Shown piece by piece: positions 36,987 through 47,170 of a stretch of DNA of 64,000 bases. Positions within the stretch are counted from its first letter, which is position 1. Each line of letters begins with the position of its first letter. Source of the stretch: Chaenocephalus aceratus (lineage: Eukaryota > Chordata > Actinopteri > Perciformes > Channichthyidae); contig CM043801.1 of assembly GCA_023974075.1 (NCBI GenBank), positions 32,595,597-32,659,596 on the forward strand, read 5' to 3'. Both the position numbers and the translations under genes were made by a program. The notes under the pieces were generated by a model. The model searched no databases, was not told the origin of the DNA, and was given only the letters and a program-made list of their open reading frames with translations.

Positions 36987-37685
36987 GGCCGAGGCTATAT
37001 ACAGGACCGTCCTGTACACAGCTCTCTGAAATGGCTATACAGGACCGTCCTGCAGCTAACGTCAAATGACTATATACAGACCGGGCTATGCTTAAGCAGG
37101 TTTCGCGGGTGGTAATATAGGGATAGGATTCACAGATAAATATTCTCACGACAACATTATTTTCAATGAGTTTCCCCTCAATATAAAATTGTGGCAATTA
37201 AATCTCTTTCCATGCCAATTGCTTAGCTTTTTATGCTGATTTTAGTCTTTTTTTTGGCTTATCTTTTTATGTTGTTTCAATCATTTTCTACTTTATATTT
37301 TCCAATGCACAATGTTTTACTTGTAAAGGATATCACTGCATACTTTAAAGACTACTCGGTTTTATTAAAACTGAAGGGTTTTTTTTAAAGAATACGCCGA
37401 CATTTCGTTGACGTGTAGTGATTTTGCATTGAAAGCAACACAAATCATTTATCGGCTACGCCGGCATTTTTATTTTAGAAATCGGAGAAACCGTCTTTTG
37501 AATTGTATGTAGTATGCTGTACATTTTTGTAATTTATCCTGTTGTAAACGTTAATTGTACACCAATTATATCCATATTCTGTAGACTACATAAAAAGCCA
37601 TTTCAGGGCTTCTGTGCAGGACCGTCCTGTATATAGCCATTTCAGAGACCTTATATACAGGACCGTCCAGTATATAGCCACTCCC
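36987..37685. mobile_element. Palindrome-array element, unit 1 copy (699 bp, CCAAAAGTT target duplication)
   Basis: Ends GGCCGAGGCTATATACAGG and (reverse) GGGAGTGGCTATATAC(T). Flanked by CCAAAAGTT at 36,978-36,986 and 37,686-37,694. Two palindromes ACAGGAC-C-GTCCTG(T) lie at each end. Those at the right are inverted relative to the left, around an AT-rich core without coding frames. The unit 3 copy has four at each end. Confidence 0.85.
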
Positions 37686-37848
37686 CCAAAAGTTAGCTTT
37701 GTAACGTAACATAAAGTACCGCGACCGCTGTTTGCACCATGTCAACAGAGGTATCGTTCAAAAGCTCCGTCTCTTGCACAATCTCATCGGATCCAAATAT
37801 GGTCATTTCCTTTGTATCAGCACCCAATCGTGAAAGCACAAAGGGGTC

Positions 37849-38274
37849 TTAAACCAACAAACGAATCAGCATTAGTGCTGCCCCAATAACTAAGACTAAT
37901 GTGTGGTTAATGCACAGGCCAACACATTGCATCAAGGAAAGAGCGACTGCAATACCTGATTTGGCCACTGGAAATGTTACTGAAGCAGCTCCCATCAGCT
38001 CGGGACCAACGGCAACTATCCTTCGCCTTGCGCCTGAACATGTAAATGAAAATCCTTTCAGTACTTTGGGCGCAGCAGCGACTATCCATCTATATGCCAC
38101 GGAATAAATAGATGAAAAAACGTCTGGTACTTTAGGACTAACACCTATTCTGTATACAGTTGTAGATCCTACCAACGGCGTAAAACCAATAGAAATTCTT
38201 CTTCGAGCTAAAGGAATAATGACTGTAATCCCTAAAAGAGTAACTCCTCCTATCACATATCTATTTCCAATCAT
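37849..38274 (-). CDS. Hydrophobic repeat ORF, tentative ISG12/IFI27-like, unit 1 copy
   Basis: A 141-codon minus-strand frame from MIGNRYVIGGVTLLG to MLIRLLV. It could start 31 codons earlier at 38,367, but that extension is out of frame in unit 3. The protein has a ~22-residue period (AYRWIVAAAPKVLKG, ARRRIVAVGPELMGA, AKSGIAVALSLMQCV) and several membrane-like stretches. 'VAAAPKVLKGFSFTCSGA' and 'ELMGAASV...VALSLMQCVG' resemble the glycine/alanine-rich core of ISG12 (IFI27), small interferon-induced membrane proteins. The likeness is by eye and the glycines are poorly kept. The frame stays open across in-frame indels between units. After the TAA the same frame runs on for ~50 codons. No promoter recognised. 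Confidence 0.38.
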   Translation of the reverse strand: MIGNRYVIGGVTLLGITVIIPLARRRISIGFTPLVGSTTVYRIGVSPKVPDVFSSIYSVAYRWIVAAAPKVLKGFSFTCSGARRRIVAVGPELMGAASVTFPVAKSGIAVALSLMQCVGLCINHTLVLVIGAALMLIRLLV

Positions 38275-38484
38275 GTATGTGATGTGAGCTCTCAGCTGTT
38301 CAAGTAGAGGAAGTCCACCTCCATTTGGGGTCTGAGGGGGCTGAGGCATCCAATGAAGCCTGAGCAACCTGACAGCCTCACTGTGATGAACCTGTTGTGT
38401 TCCCTGACCACCCTGGACACAAGGGAGGAAAGTGCTAATGGGAGCATTTCTCCAGACTTGTGTGAAAGGCCAGTTGTTGTGTCT
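38275..38484. other. Unit junction sequence
   Basis: Conserved with 61,024-61,232. On the minus strand a 67-codon frame (38,292-38,495) starts [24 protein letters not shown] acceptor-like site precedes the hydrophobic ORF. Whether this is an upstream exon cannot be told from sequence. Confidence 0.35.
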
Positions 38485-38651
38485 GGTGGGGACACGGGAT
38501 TATGCAGGAGAAAATCACTTCGATGCTTTTAGAATCAGAGATAACAATACAAAATCCCTTTTCGTTTCACACATGTACAATGGTGTTACTTGAGTGGATA
38601 TTATACATTGCACATGGTGGTGTTAACTTACAGTCTTCATTGTGTGGTGGT

Positions 38652-40198
38652 CAGTGGTGGAAAGTAACTAAGTACATTTACTCAAGTATTTTACTTGAGT
38701 ATTTGTTATGACGTGTGTACTTTACTTCAGTGCTTTCATTTTATGCTACTTTATACTTAACCTCACCTCAACCCAAAGCACCTGCCTGAAGTTCACATGA
38801 GGTCAGACTGCAGTTTAATGCCACTCATAACACATTCCCCTGATCTGAGGAACACAGCTTAGGGAGGAATCTAATGCTTTTAGTTTAATTTGCTGGAATC
38901 ATAGACTGTATACATAAAGGGTGGAATATGAATGGGTTAAGAGGCAGCGCTGCCACTCTGTGGTTGATGCGGGATATGGCATGCAGACAGATATGGTGTC
39001 GGATGATATGAATGCCAATCCTCTGTTTAACAATTCTGTGCTTTAGTTTTCTTGCAGGTAACAGGGGATTTGAACCTTTTCTGTTAACCGTAAATGGTTT
39101 GTACCTAACATGTTGAGTATATAGTGCACAACCTCAAACTCATACAATACAAATAGAATAGAATATAATTCCTGACCTGTCCGGTGGTGATTATCAGATG
39201 TGAAGCTGCTGGGAGTTTGTTCCAAGGGTGGGGTGGGCTGAAGAGCATTTCCTATACATTGGAGCACCAGAGACAATCACTACACTTGATTTCTCTCCAT
39301 GTGTCTGCACCGTGGAGTCCTTACATACAGAGTTAACAGCTTGAAGACAATGCATCCCAGATACTGTGTTACCTGACTGAAAGAAGTCATGAGGAAAAAG
39401 CATGGATTTTCAGTTTTTACTGCCTTGTGAATTCATTTTCAGGAGATATTTATTTACCACCTCAGGTCTGGAAAATATACGATTGCAGGGGGTTTTCTTA
39501 CTCATTAAAGAGCTGAACAAAGACCACAGTCAAAGTGAAGTAGTCATGACCGCAGAAAGCATTGCATTTATTTGACAAAATGAGTTACTTTACAAATACA
39601 AATGATTAGATTAAACAAAATATGAATAAACAGTGATATATAATTAAAGGTTAAGATATCCAGCAGCAGTATATAAGTAAACGTTGCTCCACTTTTAACA
39701 GCTGTGATGACACATTAACGTAAACAAAATGAAAGAATCCAGTAATTCAATATAAGAATCTAAAATGGGACATTGGGCGCAGTAAGTACTTTTACTTTTG
39801 GTACTTTAACTATTTTTGATGCCAATACGTCTCAGTTTCTGCTGCTTTATACTTCTACTGCACTTTTAGTTACTAGTTAGATATAGATTATTAGATCATT
39901 CAAAACATAAATCAATTATTAAATACACTTTGAAAGATATTTATGATATCCAGCAGGACATCAAGTTGCTCAAATTAGCTCCACATTTACTAACTGTGAT
40001 AAAACACATCATAATCATTATAGCAACACAATGCTATTCTGAAAAGGCCATTATGCAAAAGGAGTACTTTTACTTTTGGTACTTTAAGTATATTTTGATA
40101 CCAATGCTTTTGAACTTTTATTTGTAACAGAGTATTTTTACCCTGTAGTATTTCTACTTTAGCTTTAGTGGAATATCTGAGTGCTTCTTACACCACTG
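38652..40198. mobile_element. CAGTGGTGG hAT-like element, unit 2
   Basis: Same ends and contents as 29,441-30,983. The minus-strand 133-codon frame open in units 1 and 4 is frameshifted here. Confidence 0.8.
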
Positions 40199-40539
40199 CT
40201 ACCTTGAGTGTGGAGCCGTGTGCTACGAAAGCCTGAATTTACAAGAAATATTTTACAGCTGAAGAATGTTTTCAAATGTAGAGCAGGTTGTGAGCGAGGC
40301 TCCGTTTGTAAATGAGGAAACAGTTCAGAGTGTCAGCGCTCAGAGTTTGATGAGCCCTCCCTCTTCTTCCTGCTCTCAGACGCAGCCAGCTCCACTCTGT
40401 ATTTCCTGGTTCCTCCCCTTCAGATCCACACTGAGGAGGAGGGGCGTAACCAACATGTGGGTAAAGAACAAGAGCTGATAGGCTCATTCACTGAACACAC
40501 ACACGCTGTTCAGATCACAGCTCATAGTTTCAGGTTTCA

Positions 40540-40550
40540 GGAAGTGAAAC
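40540..40550 (+). promoter_or_regulatory. ETS/IRF composite site before TRIM copy 2
   Basis: GGAAGTGAAAC, 29 bases before the ATG, as in the other units. Confidence 0.5.
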
Positions 40551-40579
40551 TCAGACACTCTCTGCTACTGAGAGGAGAA

Positions 40580-42248
40580 ATGGCGCAGAAAGGAGTTCAG
40601 AAAGGAGTTCAGCTGGACCGGGAAACTTCTCTTGTTCGATCTGTCTGGATCTACTGAAGGATCCGGTGGCTACTCCCTGTGGACACAGCTACTGCATGAA
40701 GTGTATTAAAGGCTTCTGGGACGGAGAGGATGAGAAGGAGATCCACAGCTGCCCTCAGTGCAGGCAGAGCTTCACACCGAGGCCTGTCCTGCTGAAGAAC
40801 ACCATGCTAGCAGCTTTAGTGGAGGAGCTGAAGAAGACTGGACTCCAAGCTGCTCCTGCTGATCTCTGCTATGCTGGAGCTGAAGACGTGGCCTGTGATG
40901 TCTGCACTGGGAGGAAACTGAGAGCCTGTAAGTCCTGCCTCGCGTGTCTGGCCTCTTATTGTGAGAAACACCTCCAGCCTCATTATGACGTGCTCCATTA
41001 AAGAAACACAAGCTGGTGGAGCCCTCCAAGAAGCTCCAGGAGAACATCTGCTCTCGTCATGACGAGGTTATGAAGCTGTTCTGCCGCACTGATCAGCAGT
41101 GTATCTGTTATCTGTGCTCTGTGGACGAACACAAAGGCCACGACACGGTGTCAGCTGCAGCAGAGAGAACTGAGAGGCATAGAGAGCTGGAGGGGAGTCG
41201 ACTCAACATCCAGCAGAGAATCCAGGACGGAGAGAAGGAGGTGAAGCGGCTTCAGCAGGAGGTGGAGGCCGTCAATGGCTCTGCTGACAAAGCAGTGGAG
41301 GACAGTGAGAAGACGTTCACTGAGCTGATCCGTCTCGTGGAGAAGAGAAGCTCTGATGTGAAGCAGCAGCTCAGATCCCAGCAGAAGAGAGAAGTGAGTC
41401 GAGTCAGAGAGCTCCAGGAGAAGCTGGAGCAGGAGATGGCTGAGCTGAAGAGGAGAGATGCTGAGCTGAAGCTGCTGTCTCTCACAGAGGACCACAACCA
41501 GTTTCTGCTCAGCTACCCCTCACTGCCAGCCCTCAGTGAAGCTACACACTCCTCCAGCACCAACATCCGTCCTCTGAGCTACTTTGAGGACGTGACGGCG
41601 GCCCTGTCAGCAGTCAGAGACAAACTACAGGACGTCCTGAGAGAGGAATGGACAAACGTCTCACCGACTGAAGTGGATGTTTTACTGTCAGCAGCAGAGC
41701 CCGCCACCAGAGCTGGGTTCTTCATATACTCACAGGAGATCACTCTGGATCCAAACACAGCATACACATATCTGGTATTATCTGAGGGGAGCAGAAAAGC
41801 AACATACATGGGACAACAGTTTTATTCTAGTCACCCAGACAGATTCATTTATTCTCAGGTCCTGAGTAGAGAGAGTCTGACTGGACGTTGTTACTGGGAG
41901 GTGGAGCGGAGAGGGGGAGGAGTTTATGTAGCAGTCACATACAAGAATATCAGAGCAGGGAGTGGGACTGAATGTGGATTTGGACGCAATGACAAATCCT
42001 GGTCCTTAGAGTGTAACCAAAACAGTTATGCATTTCGTCACAACAACATCAACACTCCCGTCTCAGGTCCTCTGTCCTCCAGAGTAGGAGTGTACCTGGA
42101 TCACAGAGCAGGTATTCTGTCCTTCTACAGCATCTCTGAAACCATGACTCTCCTCCACAGAGTCCAGACCACGTTCACTCAGCCGCTACATGCTGGAGTT
42201 TGGGTTTATCCTAATGGAGTCACAGCTGAGTTTTGTAAACTGAAATAG
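40580..42248 (+). pseudogene. TRIM16-like/finTRIM-type gene, copy 2 (two 1-base deletions)
   Basis: Starts with a duplicated heptad ([15 protein letters not shown]). One C is missing at about 40,626 and stops the frame inside the RING. The correct frame resumes at PCGHSYC and runs to about 40,988, where another single-base loss (DV-APLKKHK region) ends it at 41,001. From 41,016 to 42,248 the frame is open: B-box 2 ([18 protein letters not shown]), coiled coil and a complete PRY-SPRY ending VTAEFCKLK. The B-box 1 segment [20 protein letters not shown] differs from [20 protein letters not shown] in the other copies, a local patch in otherwise near-identical DNA. With only two 1-base gaps, an assembly error could be hiding a working gene. 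Confidence 0.82.
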
Positions 42249-43994
42249 CCTGAAGTCACTTGAGGAACTCTTCTACTTCTTAAACTCATTGCGTCCATCA
42301 TTGTTGCTGAGAGCTGAGTGTTCATGTCTTCACTGCACAGAGATCAGCTGTCAATCAAACATGATGAGATGTGCTTTAACGTCTTCTCACGAGTTGTTCT
42401 GTAGATGCTGGAGTTTCTTCAGGCGGCGCTCCTTCCTGTGTCTGTGTAGCCGTGGAGGCTGTCACTGCTCAGGAGGGTTGCTGTTAACCTCAACTCATAT
42501 TTCTCTGCATGGAAATGTAGACTTTGCTCTAGATATTTGTTGAACATCGATATTGATGTATTTGTATGTTGTTGTTTCTCTTGTAAAGCATGAGAGAGAG
42601 AAAGCACCAGAGCTTCTTTCATTTAGATATTTATGTTCTAAAAGTCTTTTATTGTTGACTAAGTCTCAACGTGTTGAATGCATAAAGGAAAGTTTGAAGA
42701 AGGAAATAAAACACATTAAAAGAAAAGCAACGGGTTGAGTTTGTAATAAACTGTGTTTCTATGTTCAAGGTGTGAGATGAGTGCCACATTTACATGTCTG
42801 TACAAAATAAAATGTTGTTTTTTCTTGTTAATAAAAGAGCTAAGAGGACACAAGTGGAAATCTCAGTCTTTGTTTGTAATCTTAAAATGAATGATCTCTC
42901 CTCTCCAGTGAAGCTGCACTAAGTTGAGTTGAATTTTTAATACATAGTTCTTTTTTTACTGCTACGTCCCCAATAAGCTCGAGGACAGAAATGGAGACAC
43001 AGCAACAAATAACATTGAGAGAGTCGGGGGGGAAGTGAACACAAGCCATTTATTTACACCAAAGAATGGAGAGGAAGAACCGTCTCTGGAAGAGGATCAG
43101 GAACATGTGGAGAAATGTGAGATCTGAACAAAAGTGATATTTTTTATGTTTCAAGATTTAGTCAGAATATTGAGAAACAAGTCAGAATTCAGAATATTTT
43201 AATACATCTTTTTCTTAAGAACATTTATTTTCTGAAAATCTCAGAATTCAGAATAAATATATTATTCCTTTTTTTTTATGAAATTACAGAAATCTGAATT
43301 AAAGTGAGAAAAGAATCGCTTTGGTCAGACCTCAACATGTTCTTTACGAGTGAAAGTCAGAATTCTGATTAAAAAAATTCTTTTACAAAAGAAATTCAGA
43401 TTCTTTTTTCTTAAAATATATTTTATTTATTTTCATGAAAACCTTCAGAATTAGTTTTCATAGATCTGAGATTTAAGTAAGAATTTTGATTTATTCTCAA
43501 AAGAAAAATCAGTTTTGGTCAGGTCCAAAAGATAAATCCACATGTGGTCCTAATCCTCTTCTGTATTTCAGAAAAGCAGAAAAGCATTGTTACCAGGATG
43601 AGAGAGGCTAGATCTGCCTGAAAATGTCTCCTGTTCAGCATCTCCTGCTTTGGCATCTTTAGAGCTTTGCAGAAATGACTTCCTCTGTGATATCTGGAGC
43701 AGAGAAATCAGTATTGATCAAATCTTTTTTCAGCCAGCAATACCTGTCACGGGGCTTGGTGTTTTTTATTGGTTGGGGCTCGATGTCCACATAATCACTG
43801 ACTGGGCGGCCATTGGGTTCAGATAGAGATGATAAGATAGTACTTTATTGATCTCAATTTGGGACATTGTTGTGTTGCAGCAGCATAAAGACATGGCATT
43901 GTACAATAACGATTAAAAAAGACTAGAAATAAACAAGAAAGTAGAAATATACATGTTGACTTTACACATTAACAATGACAAAAACAAAACATAA
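42249..43994. other. TRIM 3' flank, unit 2, with LINE tail
   Basis: Poly-A signal AATAAA at 42,806-42,811. From 43,835 the same minus-oriented LINE tail as in units 1 and 3. No gene seen. Confidence 0.6.
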
Positions 43995-44003
43995 AGCAAG
44001 TTA

Positions 44004-44207
44004 TTATATAAACACAAGTATATGAGGGATGGATTGTTGTTGGTTTTCTTTGTCCACTTGTCCACAGGCATCTTCTTCTGCCTCTTCTTCCCTCATAGCA
44101 GTGTCACTGTCCTCTGATTCCATCTCAAAATCACTGTCTCCTTTTTGGATGGCAGCAGTGGTCGTTGGACGCGGGGGATCGCCGTTCCCCCACTTTCTTT
44201 GAAGCAT
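44004..44207 (-). CDS. Acidic ORF fragment, unrecognised
   Basis: 67 codons starting MLQRKWGNGDPPRPTTTAAI. Middle rich in D, E and S (GDSDFEMESEDSDTAMREEE), then DKENQQQSIP and a stop. Found only in unit 2, beside transposon debris. The acidic N-terminal style resembles transposase or zinc-finger leader exons, but I cannot assign a family. It may be non-functional. Confidence 0.3.
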   Translation of the reverse strand: MLQRKWGNGDPPRPTTTAAIQKGDSDFEMESEDSDTAMREEEAEEDACGQVDKENQQQSIPHILVFI

Positions 44208-44363
44208 GTTTTTTTTTGAATAGTCTAATAAATATAAAATCATTGCCAGTGTTATCAGTTGCAAGTATGTATTTGTTGTAATAATGACGAAAACATAATA
44301 CATTTCACAGCAATTATAATAACAAATCAAAACGATTTCCTTAAAAAAGTATCCGTCCAGATT

Positions 44364-44548
44364 CAATGTTGTTTGCAGAGCTGGCCCGACCCATTAAGCG
44401 ACATAAGCGGCAGCTTAGGGCCCCCTAGCAACAACAACAACAAATTGAAAACAATTATAATAATCTCAGTACACCGTCGCCGTGATAAGTATGTTTCATT
44501 AATTTCAATAATTGTTAATATTCCTATATTGCCTACTTTCAAAGTCCA
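44364..44548. mobile_element. hAT terminus (CAGAGCTGGCCCGACCC), unit 2
   Basis: Counterpart of 36,374-36,490: CAGAGCTGGCCCGACCC and 'CATTAAGCGACATAAGCGGC'. Homology to unit 1 ends near 44,475. Confidence 0.55.
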
Positions 44549-45020
44549 ACCATCCATCCATCTTTTCCCGCTTATCCGTGGTCGGGTCGCGGGGGTAGCA
44601 GTTCCAGCAGAGAGCCCCAAACTTTCTTTTCCCTGGCGACATCAACCAGCTCTGACTGGGGGATCCCAAGGCGCTCCCAGGCCAGCGAAGAGATATAATC
44701 CCTCCACCTGGTCCTAGGTCTACCCCTTGGTCTCTTCCCAGCTGGAGGTGCCTGGAACACCTCCCTAGGGAGGCGCCCAGGTGGCATCCTAACTAGGTGC
44801 CCTAACCACCTCAACTGGCTCCTTTCGACGCAACTCTGAGTCCCTCCCGGATGACCGAACTTCTCACCTTATCCCTAAGGGAGACACCAGCCACCCTGCG
44901 GAGAAAAACCCATCTCGGCCGCTTGTATCCGCGATCTCGTTCTTTCGGTCATGACCCATCCTTCATGACCATAGGTGAGGGTAGGAACCAAAATGGCCCG
45001 GTAGACAGAGAGCTTTGCCT
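44549..45020 (-). mobile_element. RTE-type (Rex3-like) LINE, 3' part
   Basis: On the minus strand: LGHLVRMPPGRLPREVFQAP, RPRGRPRTRWRDYISSLAWE, then GIPQSELVDVAREKKVWGSL and the tail ending in (ATGG)n. It extends further 5' than the copy at 6,835, with the conserved 'CATGACCATAGGTGAGGG' block. Broken at the 5' end. Confidence 0.9.
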
Positions 45021-45492
45021 CTCTTTACTCTCAAAGTCATGTATTATATTAATAATATAATACATTAACCGTGCTTTACCTGAACCTCATCATGAGAGGA
45101 CGGCAGGATTGTAATCTCCTGTGTTCAGTGAATGCAACAGAGGCAAGACACCAGGACCAACCAGAGAGTTGAATGGAAATAAACATCTGTCTTATTGGCT
45201 GACAGGTACCTATCCTGTGAGCTGTGACAATGTTTAAAATAAACTGTCAGTCGGACTCAAGAGTTTTTGAAGATGGACATAAGAACATTTTTTCTTAAAA
45301 AAGACGAAAATCTCAGGTGGTGGCTCACACAACAACCCCAGAGCCACCACCTGAGCCAGGTAAACAAGGTATGTAAATGTCAGTAACTTCCAAGTTATGC
45401 GAACATGTAAGCAAAGCATACATTACAGCTACGTTGACGTTACTTTGAATCGCGGGGGTAAGCTAAACCGTTAGCAAGTAGCTATAGGTGTA
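45021..45492. other. Unannotated stretch
   Basis: AT-rich. A short minus frame and the phrase 'GGTGGCTCACACAACAACCCC' give no recognisable gene or element. Confidence 0.4.
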
Positions 45493-45579
45493 TGTATGGT
45501 GGTGCAAACATAAACAAAGAAAATATACAAATAATAACCTAAAAAGCTCAAAAGAAAACGAATATATGACGTACTACAG
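45493..45579. repeat. Copy of RABGGTB intron 1 sequence
   Basis: Matches 2,643-2,745: 'ATGGTGGTGCAAACATAAAC', 'AATATACAAATAATAACC', 'AAAAAGCTCAAAAGAAA', 'AATATATGACRTACTACAG'. Same orientation. Interrupted at 45,580 by a hAT end. Confidence 0.8.
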
Positions 45580-46800
45580 CAGGGTTTCCCACACATAGGA
45601 CTATACTTGGGCGGGATATTAACGGCCACCCAAGTATATTTCGCGACCCATTTAGTTTTTGTTTTTTTTATTCGTCTGCGACCACGACGCCATCTGCGAT
45701 CGATTAATTGTGGACAATGATCCCTCGTTCTACGCTCCTGGGCATCGGGAGGACCGGGGGGTTTCCCGATGGCCTGGCCTGTTAAGTAGCCTGCCTCACA
45801 CAGGGTGACTGGCTGTCTACATGATTTGGCCTGCCGACATGGCCACTGTCATACAGATCATAAATCAAAGCCCTTGATTGGTCTCTGTGCGTCATTCAAG
45901 CTCGGGATAACCTCAGCTCAGGTGAGGTAAAGGACTCTCTGAGTGTTTAGATAGTTAACTTAGTCTAAGTCTCTACACTGGCTTCCTGTGTGTCAAAGAA
46001 TAGATTTCAAAATACTGCTGCTGGTTTATAAAGATTTGAATGGTTTAGGCCCAAAATACATTTCTGACCTCCTGCTAAATTATGAACCATCCAGATCTCT
46101 CAGGTCTTCAGGGACTGGTCAGCTTTCTGTCCCCAGAGTCAGAACTAAACATGGAGAAACAGCATTCAGGTATTATGCTCCAAATATCTGGAACAAACTC
46201 CCAGAAACCTGCAGGTCCGCTGCAACTCTGACTACTTTTAATCCAGGCTGAAGACTTTTCTTTTTGTCGCTGCTTTTAAATGAACTGTTCACATCTTAGA
46301 CTGCACTGTAACTTTTATCCATGTATTTTTTCTTTTAATGTTTATTTTATTAGCTTTTCTTTTTAATGACTGTTTTTAAATGCAATTTTCTTAATGTCTT
46401 TCATTTTTTGTAAAGCACTTTGAATTGCCTTGTGTTGAAAAGTGCTATATAAATAAACTTGCCTTGCCTTGCCTAAATTCTCAGTGGGTCTCCAACGGTT
46501 TGGACACCATTTATGTAAACACATATTTCCATTTGAGGGTGTCAGTGTTTTTTCATATTGGATATGTTTATTGGTTATGGCCCTGATTTTATGATTATTG
46601 AAATGTATACAGTTCTGTTTCATATAGGAGTTCCCATATATCTAGTCTCTTTATTTTCCCATCAAAATGCACCAGATTGATGCATTTAACTCCAAACATT
46701 TAAAAAATAATCTTACCGGGGGAGCATGCCCCCGGACCCCCCTAAAGAATTTGAGGTCCACCCCCACTTAAAATCACATTCATTGATAGATTCCTAAATA
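45580..46800. mobile_element. hAT-type elements replacing the RABGGTB-like middle section
   Basis: CAGGGTTTCCCACACATAGG at 45,580 is a hAT terminus. From about 45,920 the sequence matches the 23.5-26.0-kb composite element. It ends near the 'GCATGCCCCCGGACCCCCC' terminus at 46,723. Confidence 0.6.
45967..46486 (+). mobile_element. L2-group LINE 3' end nested in a hAT-like element
   Basis: Encodes CQRIDFKILLLVYKDLNGLG, LRSSGTGQLSVPRVRTK and APNIWNKLPETCRSAA, then a 3'UTR and (CCTTG)n tail. Same family as 49,499-51,980. The related element at 24.2 kb shows the uninterrupted site TAGTCTAAGTTATCTCAGTG. Confidence 0.9.
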
Positions 46801-46980
46801 CATTTATCATTTAAATAAAAATAGTAACTCATGTCCATTTGTGGATAGTAGATTTAAACTATAGGGCTATCACTATGGGCCCTGCCTGTACCTGTTCGCT
46901 CTGCGATCATGTGAAGTGTCTGCTAACAAGCGACCAACAGAAAGGTGCATGTTAATGTTGTTGCACGTCACCTCAAATCT

Positions 46981-47170
46981 TTTTGGTGGCTGTCAAACTG
47001 GTTAAGATGCGCACTTCCGCCACCTAGTGGGGACACGGGATTATGCAGGAAAAATCACTTGGATGCTTTTAGAATCAGATATAACAATACAAAATCCCTT
47101 TTTGTTTCACACATGTACAATGGTGTTACATGAGTGGATATTATACATTGCACATGGTGGTGTTAACTTA
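46981..47170. repeat. Copy of the RABGGTB 5' flank and spacer repeat
   Basis: 'GGTGGCTGTCAAACTGGTTAAGATGCGCACTTCCGCC' corresponds to 3,131-3,168, followed by the GTGGGGACACGGG spacer at 47,027. It is split from its continuation (49,361 on) by the L2 insertion. Confidence 0.8.

Larger units (their letters stand above)
29184..38394. repeat. Tandem unit 1 of the TRIM array (~9.2 kb)
   Basis: From 'TTGTGTTCCCTGACCACC' at 29,184 to the same phrase at 38,396. Contents in order: spacer repeat, CAGTGGTGG element, broken TRIM, shared 3' flank, LINE tail, hAT debris, palindrome element, hydrophobic ORF on the minus strand. It is near-identical to unit 3 apart from indels and LINE insertions. Confidence 0.9.
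38395..47026. repeat. Tandem unit 2 of the TRIM array
   Basis: Matches units 1 and 3 up to about 43,994, then diverges. It lacks the 34,837-type element, the palindrome element and the hydrophobic ORF. Instead it carries an acidic ORF, an RTE LINE, a RABGGTB intron fragment and hAT/LINE insertions. Confidence 0.85.

Noticed and set aside
36987..37100. CRISPR-like short palindromic repeats
   Set aside because: Vertebrate nuclear context, no cas genes, repeats inverted at the two ends of a unit with a target duplication: a transposon.
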